Positions 1 through 9,365 of a stretch of 64,000 bases of DNA are shown piece after piece (positions within the stretch are counted from its first letter, which is position 1; every line of letters begins with the position of its first letter). The notes under the pieces were generated by a model that saw nothing but the letters and a program-made list of their open reading frames with translations, did no database searches and was not told the origin of the DNA. The stretch is from positions 310,001-374,000 of the forward strand of contig CAVWQC010000002.1 in the NCBI GenBank assembly GCA_963757065.1, read 5' to 3'. The stretch comes from PNON01 sp963757065 (lineage in GTDB: Bacteria > Chloroflexota > Anaerolineae > Anaerolineales > Anaerolineaceae). The position numbers were made by a program, and so were the translations under genes.

Positions 1-1813
1 GGGTGGCTATTCCCTGGCTGACCGAAAGTAATAGATTCAACTCATCGATGCGGTCTTTTAAAGTCAGACGCATCTGTTCAAACATCTGTCCGAGTTGGCC
101 GATCTCATCATCCCCGCGAATGTACTGGGTATGGTCCATCGTTCCTTTTGAGATCCTGTCAGCCTCATTGGTTAATACTTTGATGGAATAAGTGATGGAT
201 GATAATCCGGCTTTAAAGATCAGGAATAATAAAACTGCTGCTGCAATGAGAATTGCAAACATGGGTAACGTGACTTCCCAGGTTGCCGCTTGAACTTCAG
301 CGGATGGAACTGCCAGAACAACTGACCAATCCAAATTCTTGGAGGGTTTGTAGTAGATCAGTAGTTGATTATTGCCGGCAGTAGTCAATGTGTAAAAACG
401 TTCTGCCGTAGATAATTCACCCGGGTAGGTGGAATTTAGGTAATCAACATTCTGATGGTAGATCACCTTCCCATTCTCATCAATGATATAACCTTCTCCG
501 CCTTTTTGAGACATGTTATTTAGTAAGTAAATGGTGGACTGGGTATACGGATTGGTAGCCAGGTCACTTCTTCCCACCATTACCCCTCTTAACCTGCCTA
601 AATCATCCTTTACAGGAACAGCAAAAGAAATTGTGACAGCATTGCTTCCCGCAGTCGAAAATGCTGTGTATGAGTTGAGAATTCCACCATTGACGGTTTG
701 CTGGATAATCCCTATTTCCTCAAGTGAGAGCTGAGCGATACTGCTTTCAGGATAGCTGACAAGTACTTTGCCGTCCTTATCAACAAATGCTAGCTGCTTA
801 AAGAATTGAATTGTCCTGATGCTTTGTGCCAGGCTGATTTGAATATCCTTCGTAGCATCACCATTCAGTGGTAGAGCACGTGCATACTGGGTCAGCAAGT
901 CATTACCAGTATTAATAAAAAATGGGATTCCATCAGCAGCCACTTCGGCTGTACCTGCTAAACGTGCTTGTACCAGTTTTCTGGCTGCAGCTCCTGAAAC
1001 CAGCCAGGTTCCTACTAATAGAGCAAAGAATAGAAAGAAAACGAAAGGACCAACACCCGTGAAAAAACGTCTGGTAAGGACATTCTCGTCGGTTGCCGGG
1101 AACAATGGTCCAGGTTTGACCCAGCTAGCCTGGTAATAATTGGATAAGAAATACCCCACAATACCGGCAAGAATATTCGGGGTAATTAGCAAGACAAATG
1201 CACCAGCCAGGGTAAGAAGACTGCCTCCCAACTGACCGCTCAACATGCCGGGTTCACCAATCGAATAGTCTCCAATTGAAGTGACCATAAAGAAGGCGGC
1301 AGAAACCAGGGCTGCGATTAGCGGATTTCTGAGCAACCGGTAAACCCAGCCGCGATAGCGCATTCGAATTAACTCACAGTAAACAAGAGCAACGATGCTG
1401 TATTCAAATGGAATTAAAAGACTGTGCTGAGTAAAGGAACTAATCAGTAAACCTGTTACCCAGGCGGATATAACAGCATAAATTGGTGGCATTAATCCAC
1501 CAGCAAGGATCCAGGGAATGGCAGCAAAAAGTGGGATCAATAGTGTAGCTGATGCACCCACGTAAAGACTGTTTTGGACTTCTTCCAGGGAATTTAACCG
1601 CAATGCAACAAATAAGGATGTAAAAGGTACCAGGATGATCAATAATGCCAACAAAACAGAATTCCCCTGGTTTTTCTTTGGTCCCTTTTCTTGCCAATAT
1701 CGAAGACGCCAATATAAGATTACCAGGTAGAATCCAATAAGCCCCCAGCCTGTAATACTATGCGGCAATTGGAGGCCAAAAGGGTTCCCTATGAGAGTGA
1801 TAATAAATTCCAT
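1..1813 (-). CDS. Cache/HAMP membrane sensor protein (C-terminus outside window)
   Basis: I translated this frame directly from the ATG at 1813. It stays open for 604 codons and runs off the left edge, so the output domain is not visible. Residues ~1-265 hold about eight hydrophobic segments. A ~235-residue extracytoplasmic part follows with Cache-type features (for example EGYIIDENGKVIYH near residue 438). Then come a last membrane segment (FAILIAAAVLLFLIFKAG, ~510-530) and a HAMP domain with RGDDEIGQLGQMFEQMR. The last visible residues, LNLLLSVSQGIA, look like the helix that leads into a GAF or other signalling domain. Cache domains bind small ligands outside the cell and HAMP passes the signal inward. 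The large polytopic N-terminus before the Cache domain is unusual for a chemoreceptor. The output could be a kinase, a phosphatase or a cyclase. Confidence 0.8.
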   Translation of the reverse strand, partial: MEFIITLIGNPFGLQLPHSITGWGLIGFYLVILYWRLRYWQEKGPKKNQGNSVLLALLIILVPFTSLFVALRLNSLEEVQNSLYVGASATLLIPLFAAIPWILAGGLMPPIYAVISAWVTGLLISSFTQHSLLIPFEYSIVALVYCELIRMRYRGWVYRLLRNPLIAALVSAAFFMVTSIGDYSIGEPGMLSGQLGGSLLTLAGAFVLLITPNILAGIVGYFLSNYYQASWVKPGPLFPATDENVLTRRFFTGVGPFVFFLFFALLVGTWLVSGAAARKLVQARLAGTAEVAADGIPFFINTGNDLLTQYARALPLNGDATKDIQISLAQSIRTIQFFKQLAFVDKDGKVLVSYPESSIAQLSLEEIGIIQQTVNGGILNSYTAFSTAGSNAVTISFAVPVKDDLGRLRGVMVGRSDLATNPYTQSTIYLLNNMSQKGGEGYIIDENGKVIYHQNVDYLNSTYPGELSTAERFYTLTTAGNNQLLIYYKPSKNLDWSVVLAVPSAEVQAATWEVTLPMFAILIAAAVLLFLIFKAGLSSITYSIKVLTNEADRISKGTMDHTQYIRGDDEIGQLGQMFEQMRLTLKDRIDELNLLLSVSQGIAT

Positions 1814-1857
1814 AATGTCAAGAGAGCGCCAGTAATTTTACTAATTATATATTTATA

Positions 1858-3192
1858 CTAATTGTCAGGCAACAGAGCCATGCGATTAAATTTATTTCGA
1901 GATTGTTTATATAAGGCTGAGACCCCTTTCTTGATCGGTTCTGATCCTACTTTTTCAATCCACTTTATTGTAGCAGTTTTTGCTTTATCAAAACAAGCTT
2001 TTGAATACACCAGTTTCTCGTTTTCAGAAGCCAATGCCAGTTTTTCTGCGCCGTCCATAAAAGTTTCTTCCAATTGGTCGCGTTCTTCCCGATATAGAGC
2101 AATCCTCTGAGAGTAATCCATGATCACTGACCGGTGAAGTTTTTCATGCATCCACCAGAGTGAGTCAGGATCATATTTCCCGGTGGGAGTACTTCCCATT
2201 TCTGGTAACCCGGCTTTAAACCATACTGGTTTGAAGATCCCCGTGCAGGGAGCGGCAGTTCCAGTGAACCAATGCAATTGATCCTCCTGAAATAGTTCAG
2301 ATACCATTGATCCGGTGGTCTCATTGATGCGGATTGGTCCAATGCCGGCATGCATGCAGATATCCGCCCCAGTTAATCCTCGATCCGGTGACCAGGTTGA
2401 AGATTCACCCCTTCGATGAGTTCTTAGAATACTCATCAAATCACGGGCTTCCAGATTGGTTTTCCCACTCATCAAGTTCATGGTTGTGCAAGATTGGCGT
2501 CCTTTGGCATCCCCAAAGTATGTAAATAAGGAGTCAGAGTAACACTTGCTGAAATTAAAATCATCCTTATTCTTGCACCATTTCTTATCCACCGCATAAG
2601 CAACCAAATCACTGGATGCCAGGTCCCATTTATCCGTTATAGTGATTGCATTGGAAATCGTGCGAATACCCGTGACATGTTCGGCTGCCCATTGCTTCCC
2701 CGCAGTTTCCAGAACCCAGGCTTCTTTTGGATCAGCAATAAGGAAACTATTGTGATAGTAAAACGGATGCAAAAACCCGCAATTACCCCCTTGTCCATAT
2801 TTTTCAAGCAATTCAGTAATGACTTTCACGGCATCCAAAGCTGTAGCAGCCCTTTCAAGCGCCAACCGCAATAGATCCATACCTGTCAAACTGGTTCCTT
2901 TATCGTAAGGAATACGAGTGAAGACTGCCTCATTGCCTATGGTAACCCCATACTCATTCGCCCCCATTTCTCCTCCCCAGATCCAAAACGGTCTGGCGAG
3001 AATGATCGCATTCGTGGTGGCTGCCTGTGGAATGGTTAAATAGGTACAATGTACATCATCCCCCGGAAGATATTTTTTTCGGGGGTGCATTTCCAGGATG
3101 TGCGCCTCATTCGGGTCACGATCACTGTTTTTTCCAAATAATGCTATACCCTTTTTTGACCGGTTGGCTGGCACATAGATCGTATCGCACAT
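1858..3192 (-). CDS. C69 family dipeptidase (secernin/PepD-like Ntn hydrolase)
   Basis: The 444-residue protein starts MCDTIYVP. In the C69/U34 family Cys2 becomes the N-terminal nucleophile after the residues before it are removed, and Cys2 is present here with no propeptide beyond Met1. The motif FGKNSDRDPNE and the block NEYGVTIGNEAVFTR are typical of secernin/dipeptidase-A-like Ntn hydrolases. The expected activity is hydrolysis of dipeptides in the cytoplasm, since no signal peptide is visible. It stands alone between the sensor gene and plsC. A 9-bp inverted repeat (TTGTCGCCC/GGGCGACAA, 3236-3257) separates it from plsC. Substrate range cannot be read from sequence. Confidence 0.88.
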   Translation of the reverse strand: MCDTIYVPANRSKKGIALFGKNSDRDPNEAHILEMHPRKKYLPGDDVHCTYLTIPQAATTNAIILARPFWIWGGEMGANEYGVTIGNEAVFTRIPYDKGTSLTGMDLLRLALERAATALDAVKVITELLEKYGQGGNCGFLHPFYYHNSFLIADPKEAWVLETAGKQWAAEHVTGIRTISNAITITDKWDLASSDLVAYAVDKKWCKNKDDFNFSKCYSDSLFTYFGDAKGRQSCTTMNLMSGKTNLEARDLMSILRTHRRGESSTWSPDRGLTGADICMHAGIGPIRINETTGSMVSELFQEDQLHWFTGTAAPCTGIFKPVWFKAGLPEMGSTPTGKYDPDSLWWMHEKLHRSVIMDYSQRIALYREERDQLEETFMDGAEKLALASENEKLVYSKACFDKAKTATIKWIEKVGSEPIKKGVSALYKQSRNKFNRMALLPDN

Positions 3193-3235
3193 ACCTTCAC
3201 CCTTTCACTTGTGGTTAACTTCTATTCTGTTGCTA

Positions 3236-3257
3236 TTGTCGCCCATGAGGGCGACAA
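3236..3257. terminator. Hairpin between plsC and the C69 gene
   Basis: There is a perfect 9-bp inverted repeat with a 4-nt ATGA loop, directly past the plsC stop codon. No clear U-tract follows on the minus strand, so it is a possible weak terminator or an mRNA-end stabiliser. Confidence 0.4.
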
Positions 3258-3263
3258 AATATG

Positions 3264-3926
3264 TCAGGAATAATATCCCCGGTACTCTTCCGGAAGCAAC
3301 TCAGCTATTTTCTTCATTACAAAATCCACTTTTTCCTGCCTCAGCTCTGAACCAGTTTTCCCTTTCTCATCAAATACCGGAAGAAAAAACGGTTTGCCCA
3401 CGATCATCGAAGCTCGCGGGCGCTTCCCATGTAAGAGTTCAGATAAGAAGTCGTCAGTAGTTCCCACCATAGCCAGAGGTACGATATTGACTTTTGTTTT
3501 TTCAAACAGGTAGGTAATACCAGCTTTTGCTTTCCGCATTCCCGGCGAATGTGACCGGCCGCCTTCCGGAGCAATTGCCAATGATTTGCCTGATAGAACA
3601 GCATCAACTGTTCTATGCAATGCGGTTCGATCTATTTCTCCCCTATCTATTGGTATTCCGCCATAAGCCTTTGCCAAAATGTCCTGACCCGGACGATTCC
3701 AAACATCTGATGCCCCCAATACTTCAGGAAATGTCGGCCAATATGCAACTATCAGTGGTGCTTCAAAAAGGGATACATGGTTAAAGATCAAAATATAAGG
3801 GTCATCCGGTATATTTTCAAATCCGATACGTTCAACGCGGCTGAGTATATTGAACAACGCCTTGAACACCGGGCGAATGATCCGGCGAGCCACATGATTG
3901 TAGAATGGGATTTTATAATCGCTCAT
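3264..3926 (-). CDS. plsC: 1-acyl-sn-glycerol-3-phosphate acyltransferase family (PlsC-like)
   Basis: This 220-residue acyltransferase would acylate lysophosphatidate in phospholipid synthesis at the inner membrane face. Seen motifs are NHVSLFEAP (motif I, normally NHxxxxD, here with Glu in place of Asp), IPIDRGEIDR (motif II), IAPEGGRSHSPG (motif III, usually FPEG) and IVPLAMVGT (motif IV). The start ATG overlaps the cmk stop as ATGA at 3923-3926, so the two genes are translationally coupled. The cmk-plsC order is common in Firmicutes and Chloroflexota. The Asp-to-Glu change in motif I is conservative but worth noting. Family assignment is firm; the exact acceptor is inferred. Confidence 0.88.
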   Translation of the reverse strand: MSDYKIPFYNHVARRIIRPVFKALFNILSRVERIGFENIPDDPYILIFNHVSLFEAPLIVAYWPTFPEVLGASDVWNRPGQDILAKAYGGIPIDRGEIDRTALHRTVDAVLSGKSLAIAPEGGRSHSPGMRKAKAGITYLFEKTKVNIVPLAMVGTTDDFLSELLHGKRPRASMIVGKPFFLPVFDEKGKTGSELRQEKVDFVMKKIAELLPEEYRGYYS

Positions 3927-4597
3927 TCAAATTCAGCCTTAATTTTTTCCACAACCTGGAATACCGATAAATGATCTGTATTGATTATGACAGCATCTTC
4001 TGCTGGTTTTAAAGGTGCAATTTGACGAGTCGAATCGATCTCATCCCTTTTCTTTATCCCGGCAAGAATGTTCTCAAAATTAGCTGCTTCACCCCTGTCG
4101 ATCAATTCCTTAAATCGTCTTCTCGCTCGCTCTTCGGAGGATGCATCCAAATAGATCTTTACCTTTGCTTCCGGTAGCACCACAGTTCCGATATCGCGCC
4201 CTGCCATGACAACTTTTCCGCGAAGTCCAATTTGGCGCTGTTGGTAGGTCATTGCTTTACGAACGCCTGCATATGCTGAGACCTGTGATACATGCTGGTC
4301 CACCAGGCGGGTTCGAATTTCCCAGGTGATATCATTCCCGTCCATGAGAACATCATACTGACGTCCGTCATTGACTGAAGGTTCAGAGATATCAATTTTC
4401 ACCTTTTCAGCAAGGGCAGTTATTCCGGGTTCATCCAATAAAGATATATTGGATTGGAGCACACCGTATGTAACAGCCCTGTACATAACGCCTGTGTCAA
4501 AATAAAGGTAGGCAAGTTCTTTCGCAAGGATTGCTGCAACAGTGGATTTACCGGAACTTGCAGGCCCATCAATGGTAATCGCATCAGGAATTGACAT
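3923..4597 (-). CDS. cmk: Cytidylate kinase
   Basis: The 224-residue protein phosphorylates CMP and dCMP with ATP in the cytoplasm, feeding CDP to nucleotide and phospholipid pools. The P-loop GPASSGKST lies at residues 11-19, followed by YLYFDTGVMYRAVT. Later, GRDIGTVVLPEAKVKIYLDA and SSEERARRR match the NMP-binding and lid regions of bacterial Cmk. The length is normal for the family. It is the first gene of a two-gene unit with plsC. A 135-nt gap separates it from the stop of the preceding glycosylation block and holds a small inverted repeat (CCGGGATTA/TAATTCCCGG, 4629-4656) that could end that block. Confidence 0.95.
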   Translation of the reverse strand: MSIPDAITIDGPASSGKSTVAAILAKELAYLYFDTGVMYRAVTYGVLQSNISLLDEPGITALAEKVKIDISEPSVNDGRQYDVLMDGNDITWEIRTRLVDQHVSQVSAYAGVRKAMTYQQRQIGLRGKVVMAGRDIGTVVLPEAKVKIYLDASSEERARRRFKELIDRGEAANFENILAGIKKRDEIDSTRQIAPLKPAEDAVIINTDHLSVFQVVEKIKAEFE

Positions 4598-4732
4598 TTA
4601 TATTTCCAATCAGATGATAATTATTTCCGGGATTACCAAATAAATAATTCCCGGTTTGAGGATTTTGTACATTTACTCTTTACCGATATTCAAGATTAAC
4701 ACCATCAGATTATTCAAGTTCTATTTTTCTCG

Positions 4733-6438
4733 TTATTGAGATGGTAAACTGATCGTTCCACCCGGGAATTGATCTGCCCTTACCCAAAGCACAACTGATG
4801 TGTTCGAGTAGGATACTTTTCGGTGGACAAGCCATGAAATCCAATCCATTGCGGTAAAATTCTGCCAATCAATGGTTTGCTCGAAAATAAAATCCTGTCC
4901 GCGGTATTGATCCTGAAATGCAAACGTCTGATCATTTCCAGCCAGAATAACAGCTGGTTGCTGATCCTTTTCAGTTGCCAATTGATATGTAATCTTTGAA
5001 AAATCCTTAAAACCCCATTTTAGTACATTTGAATCCAAACCAACCACTGAAACACCAATCCCGGTTGAAGTATCAGCATTCCAATTTGAGATCTCATTGA
5101 TCGTCTTCTTGATCAATCCCAATTGTGGCACTGTCTGGGCTGATCCTATCATTTCACTTTGCAGCCCTGTTCCTACACCTGAAACCCGCCACCCGGTCGA
5201 CAAAGTGTACAAAAATAGAATTACCAGAATGCCCCAGATATATCCTTTCAAAGCAACTGTTCTGGACCATCCTAATACTATCAGGATTGCACTTACGAGA
5301 AGGATCCCAATTCCGCCGCCAACCGCCAGAATGAGCTGATTCTGGTCCCCGCCATAAGTCAATTTCCCGAAATTGAACCATAAAAAACCTGCAATCGTCA
5401 TGATCAAGATCGCGACTCCCATGGTCGGAATTAACTCACCACCTTCTGTGTTTAGGTGATGCTTGATCTCAATAACTGCCAAAGTGTATAAAGGAAAAAC
5501 CAACCAGAAAAATTGTGTCAATTCCCGGCCTGGATTTACCAAAATCAGAACCAAGCCAGCCAGGAGCCAGATAAAAAGAAATTTTCCGAAGCTATTTTTC
5601 TCAATCAGGCTTCTGATCCCACCCCAAATTCCAAAGATCAGTCCCAGCGGGAAGTAGAATATTATGCCCAGCAAGAAAAGCGGGAAGGAAAGGAATTCCT
5701 GACTTTTCCAGGTGTGAAAATAATCCGTAAATGAACCGGCAAGTGCATTTAATGATCGCGGATAGGATAAGAAAAGCGTTCCAATAAGAACAACTGTAAG
5801 GATTAATGCCAGCCAAAATATGCGATCACGGATGGTTTCAGTAATTATGGATAGGGGTTGAGGCTGCTTTTTATTGGATTCCCTGTCGATCATCAGCCAG
5901 ACAACCACCGCAATCGCCAGTGGAATAAGAGCTGACCAGATACCTGCTCCGCCAAGCAATGCAAGACCACATACCACTCCAGACCCAATAATTTTCCGAT
6001 TGATCAAAAAATATACCGCCAGACCCAATAAAAACAGAGAAATTGTCGAACCGCCAGCTGTCCGGGATAGAGAGACAAGGGAGGGATCCAGTGCCAGAAA
6101 TGCAGCCAAAATGAATTGTCTCCCCAGTTTCCGATATTTTTACGATAGAGAAATGGGATAGCGATCACTAAAGTACCAAATATTGCGGGAATCAAACGGG
6201 CAATGAAGTTGGTTTGGTCAAATAAAGTAAACAGGAAACTTGTTAACACCAGGTAGAGAGGTTGTCCGGACCAATTAATCGCCTGCCCTTTAGCTGTCAT
6301 TAATGCCTGCAATGCTAAATTAGCTTCACTTTCGGAAAGTGTTTGATCTCCTAAATGTAAAAACCTTATAGCAATTGCCAGAACAGCGATCCCAAAGATA
6401 ATTAAATATTGGTTTCTAGAGAATTTTTCCTGCATCAT
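4733..6438 (-). CDS. Agl23/TIGR03663-like polytopic glycosylation protein, frameshifted
   Basis: Two overlapping minus frames (6438 to about 6130, then about 6130 to 4733) form one 568-residue membrane protein if one A is restored in the AAAAA run near 6135. The joined stretch then reads RKKYRKLGRQFILAAFLALDP. The ATGATG start overlaps the stop of the upstream DUF2298 gene. The N-terminus has RFLHLGDQTLSESEANLA, which sits where GT39/PMT-like proteins carry the acidic 'DE' loop motif. About ten membrane segments and a soluble C-terminal tail follow. The family is found with DUF2298 proteins in Chloroflexota and archaea and is linked to lipid-carrier glycosylation, but its reaction is not established. 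Placement is by topology, the loop motif and neighbours. Confidence 0.68.
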
Positions 6439-8997
6439 TTTGTTGATCCAATATAAGAATAGATGGCAACGGATTGATTTTGGAAAACAGGTACCAGGTT
6501 TTGTATAAATTTAGAATCGTCCACCTGATATTTTGTGCGCTCCAAACCGCCGACATAGATATATTTTACCTTGTAAAGATCAAGAATGCTTTTAGCTTCC
6601 AACCAATCGGGAGTGGAATATAATCTCTCTATATCCGGTTCCCGATTTCCTATCTCCTCTGCCCCCCCACGCCATTGGCTTTCATGCGGCGGCCAGCCTA
6701 AAACACCTGGCATGCCGCTCAGTGTAGCCACCCGGGCAAAACTGGAATAGCTTCCACCGACGGCTTCCACAACATATCCGAAAGGTGCATTTGACAGCCA
6801 CTTGATCGCCTCAGCTTCGTCAGGATTGTACTTTTCCATATAGGATGTACCATCCAAATTAAGACCATTAGCGGGATGAAAATTGTTGGTTGTATTCGCG
6901 ATACCAATCAGGGGGTACGCTAATCCACAGAGGACAACAAAAACGATCAGAATTTTGCTCAGAACGCCAGATAGGCGATGGACTGCCATCCAAATCAATG
7001 CAACACCAACACTGGCAGCCAACGACCACAGCACCCAGGCCTGGTAATAGAATTTAAAAATGGTATTCATTCGCCAGCCAAATTGATCACGCAGATAAAC
7101 GAATTCGGGGATCAAGGTCAGAAATATCCCGGCCACAATGATAAGGAGGGTAAACACAACTCCCATTGGAATTGAATCAATCTTTCCCAACTTGTCTACA
7201 TCTGGCAATGTAAATTTCCGCGGTACAAATAATGACCGCTGCGATAAGTGTACCCAGCAATAATAAAGTGACCCAGGTTCCGGGTGCAGAAAATCTCCTA
7301 AGGAATGCAGTACTAACCAATTGCCCGGTCGCAGCACCTTCCGCCCCTTGAATATTGAGGAAGTAGTAACCTGCTTCACTGAGTTTTATCCCCAGATTGC
7401 CCGGAAGAAGAGCTGACCATTTATCAGAGTTAGCCGCAAAAAGGCCCAGCCCAAATCCGCCTGCCCATAAAGCAACCAGAACTCCCAATGCAACAAGGAA
7501 TCCTTTCAACAATCCTTTCCCCGGTTTTTGTTGCAGCACCAGATATAACACAAAGGTGAATATTGGTATTAACAATGTACCAAACATCATCCAGAAATGA
7601 GTGCCCCGGGTCGAAAAGACCATACTTGGGATAATTCCTCCAGCCTGCGATGAAAACCCGATATAAAATGGTAAATACAGCAGAATTGAACCGACAACCA
7701 TCAGGATGCCCAGGCTGAGCATCTTCCAAACTTCATCCCATTTGAAACCGTGCACCATCACCCTTCTGGCAAAGTATGCTGCCAGGAAAATAGCCAGATA
7801 GACAGGGAAATCCCAGGTATTCAAGAACGCCATTCCACCCAGCAGGATCGTAAAGAAGGCAAGGTTTATTGGCGGAATATGTACTTCGATCCCCCAAATG
7901 GAAAATCCTTTTTCATCAATGGTCAGGAAGATATTTAATGCCAGGGCGAGCATTAAGGTAACAAAAGGAAGAGCCAGAACATGCGGATGAAGGTCAGCCA
8001 GGAGAAAAGAGAAAAATGGGAATTCGTCAATGATCTCCAACCATTCACCATTCATTTTGTAGTCTGACAATACCCGGGAAGCCCGCCACCAGATAATTCC
8101 CGCCGGACGGGAAGGCCACCAGGAGAATGGTAGAGCCGGAGCCTGGGTTAATTCCTGCAAGTCCAGCCATTTCCAGAATTGAGATTGGTATGTTCCATCC
8201 ACCCCTCTGGCCCAGAATAAGCCGCGAGAGTGAATGAATTCGAAAATCCCTTCAAAATTACTGATAACCAGTGTGAATAATGGTCCAAATAATGGTAGGA
8301 GGAAATTTGTTGTTCCAATTTCCTTTGAAACCTGCTTCCCGTTCAGTTTCAAAATCCATTTCTTTACGCCATCAGAATTGATGATGTTATAAACCAGGCC
8401 ATACATGCCGATTCCGGTGAGGGAAAAAACCAGCGAGATCATCAAATTGAATCCAATTCCCGATGGAGTTGCCGTCAATTTGACCAGCATGGCAGTGATC
8501 ACGTACCCGAAGTAATAATAAGAAATGGAGTAGCCTGCCAGCCAGGGGTCATTCGGCGGGAAGGTGGCGGAATGTAAAATTGCATTGATGAATGCCAACT
8601 CCATCGGTTTTTCAGTACCGGTAATATCCGGACTAGCTGCGCGCAGCAAAGCGATCAATACAAATAACAGGAGGAACAGTATTTCTGTGGTGATCAAATA
8701 CCCTTTTTGATCCAGGAATATTTCTTTTAACGCTTTCAGGGGGTTCTTTTTACTGATACCGATGCTGAGTAAAGTGAGCAGGATCAACGCCAGGAGAATC
8801 CCGCCTGAATCGTTTTGCATTACATGGTAGGAGGTGAATACCCAGAATATGAATCCGGTAAGCATTAACCCGAAAACCCGGCTAAATGCATAGCCGCGGT
8901 CTTTTAATGATGGCAGGAGATACTGGATCAGGGGGAGGGATAATAATCCAATAAAACTAATTACCAGATACCATATCAAGAAATAGATCATAGCCAT
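6435..8997 (-). CDS. DUF2298 (Chlor_Arch_YYY) membrane protein, copy 1, frameshifted
   Basis: Two frames join into 853 residues if one T is removed near 7222, giving VIIVPRKFTLPDVDKLGK. The protein has many membrane segments. A loop carries TEKPMELAFINAILHSATF and then DPWLAGYSISYYYFGYV, the tyrosine-rich signature that names the YYY family. A second loop ends with FPFFSFLLADLHPHVLALPF. A C-terminal extramembrane part begins with LNLDGTSYMEKYNPDEAEA. The start ATG at 8997 has only a weak ribosome site. It overlaps the next gene by 4 nt. It is a paralogue of the gene at 9366-11969. DUF2298 proteins accompany polyprenol-dependent glycosyltransferases, but their function is not proven. Confidence 0.8.
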
Positions 8998-9011
8998 CCC
9001 TATATGACGGG

Positions 9012-9347
9012 TTAATCAGTTACGAACTGAACTGATCCATCAGGTGCAAACCCTAATGGGATTTCAGTTTCAACTGCGTTAATATTCAACTCTCCATAAA
9101 TATGCGGATACCAACTTCCATTCGGAGCTTGCTCGGTTCGAATTTCAGATTTCAACTTTTGGATATTAATTTTTAATACGATCAGGTCCGGCACACCAAG
9201 ATAATACCGTGTAGCCGTTGCAGCAACTTGACCTGCCAGTGAGCAGTGGATAAATCCCTCGGTTGCAAAACTCTGAGGGCTGTACGATCCCCGTTCTTTG
9301 GCGGTTTGCCATTCCTTAATATCAATGATGTGATAAATATATCCCAT
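9012..9347 (-). CDS. DUF952 domain protein
   Basis: This small soluble protein of 111 residues begins MGYIYHIIDIKEWQ. It matches the DUF952 pattern: IYHI near the start, then EGFIHCSLAGQV, LIVLKINIQKLKSEI and PHIYGELNINAV. I chose ATG 9347 over an upstream TTG at 9362 because AGCAGG lies just before it and the family starts close to the IYHI strand. The family is uncharacterised; its fold is thought to resemble ADP-ribosyl- or RNA-ligand-binding small proteins, which is only a suggestion. It sits between two DUF2298 genes inside the glycosylation block, where a soluble protein of this type is unexpected. Confidence 0.82.
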   Translation of the reverse strand: MGYIYHIIDIKEWQTAKERGSYSPQSFATEGFIHCSLAGQVAATATRYYLGVPDLIVLKINIQKLKSEIRTEQAPNGSWYPHIYGELNINAVETEIPLGFAPDGSVQFVTD

Positions 9348-9365
9348 TACCAGCCTGCTCAATAC

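Noticed and set aside
1440..1712. 90-codon minus-strand frame beginning MASSILARKG
   Set aside because: It overlaps the long Cache-HAMP frame in another phase and has no domain; it is a shadow of that gene.
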